The notes under the pieces are model-generated. The model saw nothing but the letters and a program-made list of their open reading frames with translations, did not search any database and was not told where the DNA came from. Positions 17,616 to 27,290 of a DNA stretch of 64,000 bases are shown here, one piece after another. Position 1 is the stretch's first letter; the number at the start of each line of letters is the position of its first letter. The position numbers and the translations under genes were made by a program. Location of the stretch: the NCBI GenBank assembly GCA_963774945.1, contig CAVZHA010000015.1, positions 1 through 64,000 of the forward strand, read 5' to 3'. The DNA is from Trebonia sp963774945 (GTDB lineage Bacteria; Actinomycetota; Actinomycetes; Streptosporangiales; Streptosporangiaceae).

Positions 17616-17980
17616 GTGGCCTCCTCCCCTGTCGGCTACGCCATCGACCCCAAACGAAGTCATGTCGGCTACGCCAGCGACATCGCCTATCAGTGTCGCT
17701 GGCGTAGCCGACAGGTTGGGGACGCGGTCGGTGGCGTAGGCGACAGGTTCCGGAGTGGCGGGTGGGGTCGGCTGCGTCGGTGGCACATTGCGCAGGCGGC
17801 GGGTGGGGTTGGCGGCGCTGCCGACAGGTGCATCAGGTGACGGGTGGGGGCGGCGGCGGTGACAGGTGCGGCGGGTGGGGGGTGGGGTTGGCGACGTAGG
17901 CGGCAGGTTCCGCCAGTGGTGGGTGGGGGCGGCGACGGGTGCCGCGGGCGGTGGTGGGGGCGGGGTGAGTCTGGATGGGC
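17616..17980. repeat. GC-rich non-coding repeat region between icmF and the metal-receptor gene
   Basis: These 365 bases hold no credible gene. The word GTCGGCTACGCCA or its near reverse complement occurs at least four times in the first 110 bases. The rest consists of degenerate copies of a GGCGGGTGGGG-type word mixed with GACAGGTNCN. The region lies downstream of icmF and upstream of the next gene on the same strand. Confidence 0.6.
17663..17713. terminator. Perfect 20-bp hairpin downstream of icmF
   Basis: TGTCGGCTACGCCAGCGACA (17663-17682) and its exact reverse complement (17694-17713) enclose an 11-base loop. It lies between the icmF stop and the next minus-strand start. There is no T-tract, as is common for actinobacterial hairpin terminators; a protein-binding palindrome is the alternative. 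Confidence 0.55.
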
Positions 17981-20900
17981 TCAGACGTTGCGGCGGTACT
18001 GGCCGCCGACCTCGAAGAAGGCCTCGGTGATCTGCCGCAGGCAGCAGACCCGGACGGCGTCCATGAGGACGGCGAAGACGTTGCCGCCGGCGCGGACCGC
18101 CTCCTGCAGCGCGGCCAGCGCCGCGTGGGCGTCCTCGGCGTGCTTCTCCTGGAAGTCGCGGACGCGCTCGAGCTGGGACTGCTTCTCCTCCTCGGTCGCG
18201 CGGGCGAGCTCGACGGGGGCGGCCGCGGTGTCCTCGCCGCGCGGGTTGCGGAAGGTGTTGACGCCGATGATCGGCAGCGTGCCGTCGTGCTTGCGCTGCT
18301 CGTAGAGCATCGACTCGTCCTGGATGCGGCCGCGCTGGTAGCCGGTCTCCATCGCGCCGAGCACGCCGCCGCGCTCGGTGATCGCCTCGAACTCGGCCAG
18401 CACCGCCTCCTCGACCAGGTCGGTGAGCTCGTCGACGATGAACGAGCCCTGCAGCGGGTTCTCGTTCATCGCCAGGCCCCACTCCCGGTTGATGATCAGC
18501 TGGATGGCGAGGGCCCGGCGGACCGACTCCGTCGCTGGGGGTGGTGACCGCCTCGTCGTAGGCGTTGGTGTGCAGGCTGTTGCAGTTGTCGTAGATCGCG
18601 CAGAGCGCCTGCAGGGTGGTGCGGATGTCGTTGAAGTCCATCTCCTGCGCGTGCAGCGACCGGCCCGAGGTCTGCACGTGGTACTTCAGCTTCTGCGAGC
18701 GCTCGTTGGCGCCGTAGCGGTCGCGCATCGCGACCGCCCAGATCCGCCGGGCGACCCGGCCGATCACGGTGTACTCGGGGTCCATGCCGTTGGAGAAGAA
18801 GAACGACAGGTTCGGCGCGAAGTCGTCGATGTCCATGCCGCGGGCGAGGTAGGCCTCGACGTAGGTGAACCCGTTGGCGAGGGTGAACGCGAGCTGGCTG
18901 ATCGGGTTCGCCCCGGCCTCGGCGATGTGGTAGCCGGAGATCGACACCGAGTAGAAGTTGCGGACCTGGTTGGCGATGAACCACTCCTGGATGTCGGCCA
19001 TCATCCGCAGGCAGAACTCGGTCGAGAAGATGCAGGTGTTCTGGCCCTGGTCCTCCTTGAGGATGTCGGCCTGCACGGTGCCGCGGACGGTGGCGAGCAC
19101 CCGCGCCCGGATCTCGCGCCGCCTCGGCCTCGGTCGGGCTCGCGGCCGTGCTCGGTCGCGAACGCGTCGAGCCGCTGGTCGATCGCGGTGTTGAGGAAGA
19201 AGGCGAGGATCGTCGGCGCCGGGCCGTTGATCGTCATCGACACCGAGGTGGTCGGCGAGGCCAGGTCGAACCCGTCGTAGAGCACCTTCATGTCGTCGAG
19301 CGTCGCGATCGAGACGCCGGAGGTGCCGACCTTGCCGTAGATGTCGGGGCGCTCGCCCGGGTCGCGGCCGTAGAGGGTGACCGAGTCGAACGCGGTCGAC
19401 AGCCGGGTCGGCCGGCTGTCCCTCCGACAGCAGCTTGAAGCGGCGGTTGGTGCGGAACGCGTCGCCCTCGCCGGCGAACATCCGGGCCGGGTCCTCGCCC
19501 TCGCGCTTGAACGGGAACACGCCGGCGGTGAACGGGAAGTAGCCCGGCAGGTTCTCCTCGCGCAGGAACCGCAGCAGCTCGCCGTGGTCGGCGTAGCGCG
19601 GCAGCGCGACCCGGGGGATCTTGCTGCCGGACAGCGACTCGCGGGTCAGCGCTGGTGCGCAGCTCGCGGTCGCGGATCCTGACCACCTGCTCGTCGCCGG
19701 CGTACGACGCCGACCGACGCGCGCGGCCAGCGCGCTCGAGCAGCGCGGCGCTGTCGGCGTGCTCGGCGTCGCGAGTGGCGTCGGCGGCCGTCGGCGGTCG
19801 AGCAGTGCCGGTCGGTGACGGCGGAGCGGTGGCGCGGCGTCGGATCGGTCGTCCGAGGCGCCGGTCCGTTCGCTATCACCGGAGCTCAGCCCGGACGTCG
19901 GCGAGCCTCTGCACCCGCCGCACGGCCGCGACCTGCTTTTCCGTCTGCTCGTGGTAGCCGCGCACGGTCTCGGCGATCTCGGCCAGGTAGCCGGCCCGGG
20001 CGGGCGGGACGATCGCGGCCGCGTCGGTCGAGACCCGGCCGGTCGCGGGGGGCAGCACGCCCGTCGGTCAGCGGCAGGCCGTGCGGCTCGAGCAGCCCGG
20101 CCAGGTGCTGGTAGAGCGCGGTGACGCCGTCGTCGTTGAACGTGGCCGCGCTGGTGCCGAAGACCGGCATGTCCTCCGGGCCGGGCGCCGAACGCCTCCC
20201 GGTTGCGGACCAGCTGGCGGGACGACGTCGCGCAGCGCGTCGGCGCCGCCGCGGCGCTCGAACTTGTTGATCGCGACGACGTCGGCGAAGTCGAGCATGT
20301 CGATCTTCTCGAGCTGCGACGCGGCGCCGAACTCCGGCGTCATCACGTACAGCGAGCACGTCCGCGAGCCCGGTCACCCCGGCGTCGCCCTGGCCGATGC
20401 CGGGGGTCTCGACGATCACCAGGTCGAAGCCGGCCGCCTGGCAGGCGGCGATGATCGTCGGCCAGGTTCTCCGGCAGCTCGCGGGCGCCGCCGGGTGGCC
20501 AGCGAGCGGAAGAACACGTGGTCGCCGTCGAGCGCGTTCATCCGGATCCGGTCGCCGAGCAGCGCGCCGCCGCCGCGCCGCCGGTCGGGTCGACCGCGAG
20601 CACCGCGACCCGGAGCTTGTCCTGCTGGTCGAGCGCGGAACCGGCGGACCAGCTCGTCGGTCAGCGACGACTTGCCGGAGCCGCCGGTGCCGGTGATGCC
20701 GAGGACCGGGACCCGGCGGGTCGCCGCGGCCGCGGTCAGCGCGCTGAGCGTCGGCGTCGGGCAGGCGGCCCGCCTGCAGGCAGGTGATGGCCCGCGCGAG
20801 CGCGCTCCGGTCGCCGGCCAGCACCGCCTCGGCGCTCGGCGGGCGCTCGGCCAGGTCGGCGTCGCAGTCGCGGATGAGCTCGTTGATCATGCCGGCCAGG

Positions 20901-21391
20901 CCGAGCCGCTGGCCGTCCTCGGGGGAGAAGATGCGCGACCCCGGCCTGCGGGAGCCGGGCGATCTCGTCGGGCACGATCACGCCGCCGCCGCCGCCGAAG
21001 ACCTGGACGTGGCCGGCCCCGGCTCGCGCAGCGGCTCGACCAGGTACTCGAAGTACTCGACGTGGCCGCCCTGGTAGGAGCTGACCGCGACGCCCTGGAC
21101 GTCCTCCTCGAGGACCGCGTCCGACCACCTCGCCGACCGAGCGGTTGTGCCCCAGGTGGATCACCTCGGCGCCCTGCGCCTGCAGGATCCGCCGCATGAT
21201 GTTGATCGCCGCGTCGTGGCCGTCGAACAGGCCGCCGCGGTGACGAACCGGACCGGGTGCACCGGCACGTGCAGCGTCGGACTGCTCCGCTCCACCGTGC
21301 TCAGCCCCCCGCGCTTCAGCCTCCTCGCGCTCAGCCCCCGTGCGCTTGCCGGCGCTCCTTGCGTGCCCTGCGCCAGTGCGGTCACTGTCAT
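17981..21391 (-). CDS. icmF: Fused isobutyryl-CoA mutase IcmF (B12 domain + G-protein + mutase), heavily frameshifted
   Basis: Across several frames, one minus-strand locus encodes the three parts of IcmF in order. First is the B12 domain (HVPVHPVRFVTAA, then DGHDAAINI, then MRRILQAQGAEVIHLGHNRS). Next is the MeaI-like GTPase (GITGTGGSGKSSLTDELVRR, ETPGIGQGDAGVTGLADV). Last is the mutase (FPFKREGEDPARMFAGEGDA, GYHIAEAGANPISQLAFTLA, MDFNDIRTTLQALCAIYDNC, ending EVGGQYRRNV). The length of ~3.4 kb fits the ~1,080-residue family. It interconverts isobutyryl- and butyryl-CoA with adenosylcobalamin. At least 15 single-base frameshifts interrupt it, yet the protein words are well conserved, which suggests sequence errors. 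ATG 21391 has GGGGAG upstream. Confidence 0.85.
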
Positions 21392-21449
21392 GTCCGCGCT
21401 CCCCGTCCTCACCGGATCCTTCCCGGCCGACCGGGTAGGGATACCTTAA

Positions 21450-21500
21450 ACGTTAAATATTTTGACGTTAAATGTTGACGTTCAATATTTTGACGTTAAA
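21450..21500. promoter_or_regulatory. Two tandem 23-bp operator-like repeats between icmF and marR
   Basis: Copies at 21450-21472 and 21478-21500 share the core AATATTTTGACGTTAAA, differ at one position and start 28 bases apart. Each is itself an imperfect palindrome (CGTTAAA...TTTTGACG). They form the only strongly AT-rich patch in this stretch and lie in the divergent gap. They are most likely the binding sites of the adjacent MarR protein, controlling both icmF and itself. Confidence 0.65.
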
Positions 21501-21632
21501 AGACTTTGGGGGCTCCCGTCAAATCGGCGTCCCGGTCGGCGGAACGGCCGGCGGGCGTTGACGGCGCCATGCGGGCGCGATGCGGGCGCGCTGCCGGTCG
21601 CGTACGGCGGCCCGTTCGCGTACGGTTGCGGC

Positions 21633-22131
21633 ATGCCCGACCACCAGCCCTTCGACCCGATCGCCGAGGCCCACCGCCAGTGGGCCGCGCGCTGGCCGGA
21701 GCAGGCCGACAACATGGCCGCGGTCACCTCGGTCATGCGCGTGCAGCAGCTGCTGCTGGCCCGGGTCGAGGACACGCTCAAGCCCTACGGGCTGACCTTC
21801 GCCGCCTACGAGGCGCTGCGGCTGCTCGCCTTCACCCGGTCGGGCTCGCTGCCGATGGGCAAGCTCGGCGTCCGGCTGATGGTCCACCCGGCCGCCGTCA
21901 CCAACGCGATCGGCCGCCTTGAGCAGCGCGGGCTGGTGCAGCGGCAGATGTCGCCGGCCGACCGGCGGGTCGTGCTCGCCGCCATCACCGACGACGGGCG
22001 GGCCCTGGCCGAGGAGGCAACCGCCGCCCTCAACCAGGCGGCGTTCGGCCTGCCCGGGCTCACCGAGGAGCAGGCCGATCCAGGTGACCGAGGTGCTCCG
22101 GATCGTCAGGGCCGCGTCAGGCGACGTGTAG
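21633..22131 (+). CDS. MarR-family regulator (frameshift near the C-terminus)
   Basis: A winged-helix MarR protein of about 165 residues: MPDHQPFDPIAEAHRQWAAR, recognition region MGKLGVRLMVHPAAVTNAIG, and wing RRVVLAAITDDGRALAEEAT. The frame is broken by one base at about 22075; the shifted frame gives VTEVLRIVRAASGDV and a stop at 22131, a natural end. ATG 21633 starts at the domain. It is divergent from icmF across tandem operator-like repeats, so it probably senses an acyl-CoA or related signal and controls that gene. Confidence 0.8.
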
Positions 22132-22160
22132 CTGCGCACAGCGCTGGCTAGGATGGCGGG

Positions 22161-23125
22161 ATGGCACTCAGTGCCCGCGTGCCCGACCTGGCCGCGCTCG
22201 AGGTGCTGCTCAGCGTGGCCCGGACGGGCAGCCTGGGCCGGGCGGCGCAGGAGGCGGGAGTCAGCCAGCAGGCGGTGTCGGCCCGCATCCGCGCGATGGA
22301 GGCGCAGACCGGGGTCACGCTGGTGCAGCGGACCGCTCGGGGCTCCAGCCTGACCGCCGAGGGCGCGGTCATCGCGCGGTGGGCGGCCCGGGTGCTCGAC
22401 GTCGCGGGCGAGCTCGACGCCGAGATCGGGGCGCTGCGGAAGGATCTGCGCAGCCGGCTGCGGGTGTGCGCCAGCCTCACCATCGCCGAGCGGCTGCTGC
22501 CTGCCTGGCTGGTGTCCTACCGCGCGGCCGCCCGCCGCAGCGGCGGCAGGGATGTCGAGATCGTCCTGACCGCTTCCAACACCGACGGCGTGATCACGCA
22601 CGTGACCGACGGCACCTGCGATCTGGGGTTCATCGAGAGCCCGAACGCCCCCCGATCGCTGCGCAGCCGGGTCATCGGGCACGACCGGCTCGTGGTCGTC
22701 GTCCCGCCCGGCCACCCCTGGGCTCGCCGGCGTCGGCCGGTCAGCGCGGCCGAGCTGGCCGCCACCCCGCTGGTCAGCCGGGAAGGCGGCTCAGGGACCA
22801 ATCAGACCCTGACCGCGGCGCTGACCGCCGCCGTCGGCCCGGACGTCGCCAGGCCCCGCCCGCCCTGTCGGTGTCCACCACCGCCGCCGCCCGCGCGGCG
22901 GTGGTGGCGGGCGCCGCGCCCGCCGCGATCACCCAGCTCGCCGTCGCCGACGACCTCGCGGCCGGCCGCCTCACCCGGATCGAGATTCCCGGGCTGGACC
23001 TGAACCGGGCGTTGCGGGCGATCTGGAACGGCTCGGCCAGCCCGCCCGCCGGACCGGCCCGCGACCTGGTCACGCACATACTCAGCCTGAGCGCCGACCC
23101 GTACCTGGCCGCCCCGGCCGGCTGA
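22161..23125 (+). CDS. LysR-family regulator (one frameshift)
   Basis: The N-terminal helix-turn-helix reads LSVARTGSLGRAAQEAGVSQ, then QAVSARIRAMEAQTGVTLVQ. The substrate-binding domain continues to about 22855, where one base is lost or gained, and resumes in another frame as LSVSTTAAARAAVVAGAAPA to the stop at 23125 (ADPYLAAPAG). The whole product is about 320 residues, normal for the family. It starts 30 bases after the marR stop. The target genes are unknown. Confidence 0.8.
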
Positions 23126-23311
23126 CGCCGCGGCCCCGGCTGCCGGGACCGCGCCGCGCGGCCGGAATTCCCCGCCTGCGGCCAAGCTGGGCTTGTGTCC
23201 CCACAAGATCACGGCCACTACCCGGCGTAGCCAATGCGCGCAAGGCTGTTATCAGGAGCGTCCAACCGCTCCCGGCCGTAACACGGAATGGCCAGACCGA
23301 GGGGAAGCGTA

Positions 23312-23503
23312 GTGAGCAATCTGATCGATATCGACCTGCAGGAGTACGAGCCGGAGGAAGAGGGTTCAGAGCCCGAGGAAGATCGGTCGCGGAGCACCGG
23401 CGGGGAGCGGCGGAGGCCGCCGCATCCCCCGGGCCCGGCCGGCCTGTTCGTCCCCAGGACCCGCGTGTGGATCAAGCGTCCCCCGGGCCCGGCCGGGCTC
23501 TAG
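23312..23503 (+). CDS. Small acidic-to-basic peptide with repeated PPGPAGL
   Basis: A 63-residue frame from GTG 23312, preceded by GGGGAAG at good spacing, starts VSNLIDIDLQEYEPEEEGSE, turns basic, and carries PPGPAGL twice, once internally and once as its last residues. The DNA repeat behind it is CCCCCGGGCCCGGCCGG. It is followed directly by a strong hairpin terminator, so it looks like an independent small transcript. I do not recognise a family. It could be a peptide precursor, but no modification enzyme is adjacent except the metallo-beta-lactamase protein downstream. An ATG at 23288 is possible. Confidence 0.45.
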   Translation: MSNLIDIDLQEYEPEEEGSEPEEDRSRSTGGERRRPPHPPGPAGLFVPRTRVWIKRPPGPAGL

Positions 23504-23530
23504 CCGGGCTCCGGCTCGGAGTCGCATGTC

Positions 23531-23573
23531 AGGTCTGGTCCTCCGCTGAGTCGCTCAGCGGAGGACCAGACCT
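23531..23573 (+). terminator. Perfect 20-bp stem, 3-base loop terminator
   Basis: AGGTCTGGTCCTCCGCTGAG, the loop TCG, then the exact reverse complement. It follows the small peptide gene by 27 bases. No U-tract follows, but stem strength and position support an intrinsic terminator. Confidence 0.7.
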
Positions 23574-23593
23574 ATGCGGCGACAAGGGTTAAA

Positions 23594-23613
23594 TCGATAC
23601 TCGCTAGTATCGA
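23594..23613. promoter_or_regulatory. Operator-like palindrome before the metallo-beta-lactamase gene
   Basis: TCGATACT-CGCT-AGTATCGA has perfect 8-bp arms, 15 bases upstream of the GTG at 23629. Its size and symmetry suit a TetR-type dimer. The half-site GATACT/AGTATC also occurs in the palindrome at 6516-6528. No regulator gene is adjacent, so the protein that binds it is unknown. Confidence 0.5.
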
Positions 23614-23628
23614 AAGCCAGGAGGCCAT

Positions 23629-24718
23629 GTGAGCAACGAGGTTCCACCAGGGATCACCGTCAGCGGGACGCTACAGCGGCAAGCGTGGATCGAGCGGGTG
23701 CTGCCACCGGTCGAGATGGTGCGGCCGGGGCTGTGGTCCATCCCGACGCCGTTCCCCAACAGCCCGCTGCGGTACGTGCTGACCTACGCGATCGCCTGGG
23801 ACGGCGGGGTCGCGCTGGTCGACACCGGGTGGCCGTGCAGCCAGGCGTGGGACGGGCTGTCAGCTGGATTGCAGGCGGCCGGGTGGGACCTGTCGGACAT
23901 CAAGGCGGTGCTGATCACGCACGGGCACGGCGACCACATGGGGCTCGCCCGGCGACTGCGGGAGCACACCGGCGCGTGGGTGGCGATGCACGAGGCCGAC
24001 ACCGACAACCGGCACCACTTCCGCGACCGCGAGACCTTCAAGAACGCCAGCGACGAGGCCCTGCGCAAGCGCGGCGGACTCGACGCCGACTTTCGGGCCG
24101 CCGCCTCCTTCGACCAGCAGCCGCTGCCGGACAACTTCGGCGAGTTCGCTGCTCGAGCCGGACCGGTTCCTGGTCGACGGGGAGCGCCCGCTCGGCCCCG
24201 GCAGCCCGCTGGTCGCGCTGCACACGCCCGGTCACACCCCCGGGCACGTGTGCTTCTACGACAGCGACCGCAACGTGGTGCTGACCGGCGACCACATCCT
24301 GCCCCGGATCACCCCGAACATCAGCCCGGCGCCGGGCGAGACCGCCGACACCCTCGGGCAGTACCTGGCGTCGCTTTCGGCGATGTCGGGGCTGGCGGTG
24401 GAGGAAGTGCTGCCGGCCCACGAGTACCGGTTCATCGGGCTGGCTTCTCGTATCGCCGGCTTGCGCGCGCACCACCAGACGCGGCTGGCGGAGGTAATGG
24501 CGCTGCTGCGGGCGGTGCCAGGTCGGACGAGCGTGCAGGTGGCGGAGGAGCTGGTGTGGAGCCGACCGTGGGAGCAGATGCAGGGCATGCAGCGGCGGTT
24601 CGCGGTCGGAGAGGCGTACTCGCACCTGGTGCACCTGGAGCACACCGGTTTTGTGGTGAACAAGGGGATCGACGTCGACTCGTGGTATCCGCTGCGGGAC
24701 GTGGACCCGCAGCTCTAG
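23629..24718 (+). CDS. Metallo-beta-lactamase-fold hydrolase, frameshifted
   Basis: GTG 23629 follows AGGAGG. The first half carries the zinc motif THGHGDHMG (HxHxDH), and the second half TPGHTPGHVCFYDS, GDHILPRITPNISP and PAHEYRF supply the other ligands. The halves are joined across one extra base at about 24150. The product is about 362 residues with a C-terminal winged-helix-like segment, as in the LACTB2/GloB-related group that hydrolyses thioesters or nucleic acid. It ends overlapping the stop of the next gene on the opposite strand by four bases. Confidence 0.8.
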
Positions 24719-25107
24719 TCGGCGCTGCCCTCGGAGTCGTACCGGAAGCCGCCGATGAAGCGGCGGAACAGGCCGCCCTCGCGCATCAGCGGCTTGCCCG
24801 GGGGCGGCGCCTGGGCCCGTTCGTGGCCGACCGGCTCGTCGTAGTCGGCCCGGGCGATGGCGTCGGTGACCTGGGCGTCGGTGAAATCCGACGAACCGGG
24901 GATCTCCGGGATGAAGCCGACCAGGTCCCCGTCAAGCAGGACCTCGGCCTCCAGCGACGACGTGCCCTCGAGGCCCCAGACCGCCTCGCGCCCGCCGCCG
25001 ATCACGACGCGCACGCCGTAGATGTCGATTCCCTCGTTCAGCAGATGCGCATCGATGCCGCGGTCCCGCAGCGCGTCGGCGACCCGTCGGGCTCTGTCTT
25101 CCTGCAT
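24715..25107 (-). CDS. Conserved hypothetical protein, 130 residues
   Basis: Starts MQEDRARRVADALRDRGIDA; the first ~80 residues form a small alpha/beta unit (GVRVVIGGGREAVWGLEGTS, LLDGDLVGFIPEIPGS) and the tail is polar with GGLFRRFIGGFRYDSEG. I do not recognise a named family. Codon use looks like that of a genuine gene, with no break. It is divergent from the kinase-like gene 39 bases away and converges on the metallo-beta-lactamase gene. Confidence 0.6.
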   Translation of the reverse strand: MQEDRARRVADALRDRGIDAHLLNEGIDIYGVRVVIGGGREAVWGLEGTSSLEAEVLLDGDLVGFIPEIPGSSDFTDAQVTDAIARADYDEPVGHERAQAPPPGKPLMREGGLFRRFIGGFRYDSEGSAD

Positions 25108-25145
25108 TGGCCCAACTTACCCGTTGGGCGTGTGACGATGGCGTG

Positions 25146-25691
25146 GTGACTGATCGGTGGCCGGCCGGCGCGTTCGTGGTCGTGTCCGGGCCGCCCGCGA
25201 GCGGTAAGACGACGCTGGCGTTGGCGATCGCGCCCGTTCTGGGGTTGCCGCTGATCGCCAAGGACACCATCAAGCAGGCGCTGATGACGGTGCTGCCGGT
25301 GCCGGACGTGGCGGCGTCGCGCGTCGTCGGCCGCGCGAGCGTGGCGGCGCTGCTGGCGGTGGCGGCGGACTCGGGCGGGGCGGTGCTTGAGAGCGTCTGG
25401 CACCGCAGCCACGCGCTGGACGACCTCAGGAATCTGCCTGGACCGGTGGTCGAGGTGTTCTGCCGGTGCGACCCGGTGCTGGCGGCGGAGCGGTACGCGT
25501 TGCGGGCCGGGTCCAGGGACGCCGGTCACTTCGACGCCGAGCGGATTACGGCGGAGCTATGGAACGACGAGGTGGCCCGGCCGGTGGCCGGCGGGTGGCC
25601 GGTCATCGAGGTCGACACAGCCGTTCCGGTCCACGTGCAGCCGCTGGTGGCGGCGATACGCGCGGCCGCGGGCACGGGTCCGCCCGGCTAA
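25146..25691 (+). CDS. P-loop kinase / zeta-toxin-like ATPase
   Basis: A 181-residue protein with Walker A GPPASGKTTLALAIA close to the N-terminus and EVFCRCDPVLAAERYALRAG, the strand-lid pattern of AAA_33/zeta-toxin-like small-molecule kinases. It probably phosphorylates a sugar, nucleotide or antibiotic. No antitoxin-like partner is seen. GTG 25146 has no clear ribosome-binding site; the message may be leaderless. A start at 25107 would overlap the divergent gene. Confidence 0.72.
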   Translation: MTDRWPAGAFVVVSGPPASGKTTLALAIAPVLGLPLIAKDTIKQALMTVLPVPDVAASRVVGRASVAALLAVAADSGGAVLESVWHRSHALDDLRNLPGPVVEVFCRCDPVLAAERYALRAGSRDAGHFDAERITAELWNDEVARPVAGGWPVIEVDTAVPVHVQPLVAAIRAAAGTGPPG

Positions 25692-25732
25692 ATGGTTTGG
25701 TCGGCGATGTGCATGCGCCGTAGCATCGCTGG

Positions 25733-26377
25733 GTGGACGCCGCAAGCACTCCTCCCGTCACCGCCGCCGACGTTGAGCTGGCCGTGGTGCTGGCGGCCGA
25801 CGCGCTGAACGGCGCGCTCGACCAGGACTGGCGGGTGCCCGCCGGCGACCTCGACTGGGACTGCCGTGAAACCGTCGAGCACATGGCCGACGACCTGTTC
25901 GCCTACGCCGGGCAACTCGGGCCGCGGCGGCCGCCGCGGGACACCTACGTCCCGTTCGCGTGGCAGCGCCGCGAGGGCGGGCCGACCCTCACGATCTTCA
26001 CCGAGGCCGGCACCGACAACGCGGGCCTGGTGCAGGTCTTCGAGGCGTGCGGGGCGTTCCTGAGCTCGCTGGTAGCGACGAGGCCACCGAGCACCCGCGG
26101 CTGGCACCCGATGGGCGTGGGCGACCCCGAGGGGTTCGCGGCGATGGGCGTCGTGGAGGTCCTGGTGCACATGCGCGACATCGCGGCCGGGCTCGGCCTG
26201 GACTGGACGCCGCCGGAGGACCTATGCGACCGGGTGCTGCACCGGCTGTTCCCCTCGGCGCCGACCGGCACGCCTCGGTGGGAGACGGTGCTGTGGGCGA
26301 CCGGGCGGGGCGAGCTTGACGGACAGGCGCGGCTCGGGGATGACTGGCGCTGGTACGGCGCGCCGCGTGAGGCCTGA
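25733..26377 (+). CDS. DinB / mycothiol maleylpyruvate isomerase-like protein
   Basis: A 214-residue helical-bundle protein with the early CRETVEHMADDLFAYAGQLG (His metal ligand) and VVEVLVHMRDIAAGLGLDW (HxxD-type second ligand segment). This is the MDMPI N-terminal fold found in actinobacterial mycothiol-dependent enzymes. The product may be a thiol transferase. The start is GTG 25733. It lies 15 bases before the next gene on the same strand. Confidence 0.72.
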   Translation: MDAASTPPVTAADVELAVVLAADALNGALDQDWRVPAGDLDWDCRETVEHMADDLFAYAGQLGPRRPPRDTYVPFAWQRREGGPTLTIFTEAGTDNAGLVQVFEACGAFLSSLVATRPPSTRGWHPMGVGDPEGFAAMGVVEVLVHMRDIAAGLGLDWTPPEDLCDRVLHRLFPSAPTGTPRWETVLWATGRGELDGQARLGDDWRWYGAPREA

Positions 26378-26392
26378 GGCTGGGTAAGGCCG

Positions 26393-26972
26393 GTGGCGCT
26401 GCGGCTGAGGGTCGTGAACCCGCCGACGATTGCGGACGTCGTGATGCGCTGCGTCTGCGACGACGTCGAGCTTCTGGACCGGGAAGGGCGGGCCGGCGAG
26501 GGCGGCTTCACCAACCTCAAGCGCCTGCTTGGGCGCCCGGCTGACTTCGCCCTCGTGGTCGGTCAGCTCGCCAGGACCGGGCCAGGCCGGCCACGCGGTC
26601 GCGGCGTGCGATGAGGGGGCCTGGGCCCTGGTCGGCGCCATCGCCTTGCACCTCGGCGTGCCTGCGGTTCTGGTTCGGCGCGTGCCCAAGACGTATTTCG
26701 TCTCCTACGGCGACGACCCCTCGATCGGCGACGGTCGGCTGGCGGGCGAGCGCCTGCCGCCCGGTACGCCGGTCCACCTGGTTGATGACCTGGTCTTCTC
26801 CGGGCAGACGATCCGCTCGGCGCGGGAGGCCCTCAGCCGCGTCGGCCTCGACGCCACGACCGCATCGGCGATCTTGTGGACCTACCGGGCGGATGCAGCG
26901 GTCGATGAACTGGCCGCGGCGGGCCTGACCGACGTCACCTGTCTGGCCCACCAGAGCCAGATTCCGGCCTAA
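26393..26972 (+). CDS. Phosphoribosyltransferase-like protein, frameshifted
   Basis: The first frame, from GTG 26393, reads MALRLRVVNPPTIADVVMRC and runs to about 26575. One extra base then shifts to the frame reading GHAVAACDEGAWALVGAIAL, with the PRPP-binding loop VHLVDDLVFSGQTIRSA, and ends at TAA 26970-26972. The product is about 192 residues, as in orotate-type type I phosphoribosyltransferases. The target base is unknown. The last 13 bases overlap the first copy of a 54-bp direct repeat. Confidence 0.72.
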
Positions 26973-27013
26973 TGCAGTTAAGGCCAGCCGGATCGGGCAG
27001 AGATTCCGGGTCG
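26960..27013 (+). repeat. 54-bp direct repeat, left copy
   Basis: Includes GTTAAGGCC and CCGGATCGGGCAG and overlaps the 3' end of the phosphoribosyltransferase gene. It matches 27291-27344 at 47 of 54 positions. The two copies flank the inverted-repeat segment. Confidence 0.65.
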
Positions 27014-27082
27014 TGGTTGCGTATTTCGCTTCTTGCTGTTATCCGTGGAGATGGTCGCTTTCCGCAGCTTATCAGGCCGTGC

Positions 27083-27210
27083 CTTCTTATCAGTTTTGAC
27101 GACTTTTTCATCTCTTTATCAGTTCTGACCAGTTTTATGCCCGAATTGCCCGGTTAAAGTGGTCAAAAGTGATACGAAGACAAGGAAGGGTGGTCAGAAC
27201 CGATAAGAAG
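27083..27210. repeat. Four 21-bp iteron-like repeats in facing pairs
   Basis: Core TTATCRGTTYTGACCA. Copies: 27083-27103 and 27112-27132 on the plus strand, 27159-27179 and 27190-27210 on the minus strand. Spacing within pairs is 29 and 31 bases, about three helical turns, and the two pairs face each other around 27146. This suits binding of a dimeric or oligomeric DNA protein. Confidence 0.7.
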
Positions 27211-27290
27211 ATGACCGGCGGTGGCGAGCGGGGGCGGCGGAAGTGGTCACTGGGTCGGAAGGTGCGGCGGTCGCCACCACCGCGACCGCC

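Noticed and set aside
16854..19520. A single very long minus-strand frame joining mutase sequence, a Pro/Thr repeat and the metal receptor
   Set aside because: The middle is translated non-coding repeat DNA and the ends belong to two separate genes, icmF and the metal receptor, each with its own start or stop.
17981..21391. Programmed ribosomal frameshifting in icmF
   Set aside because: Breaks are numerous, lack slippery sites and pseudoknots, and go in varied directions; sequence error or decay is far simpler.
25146..25691. Zeta-type toxin of a toxin-antitoxin pair
   Set aside because: No small antitoxin gene lies next to it and the flanking genes are unrelated; a small-molecule kinase is equally likely.
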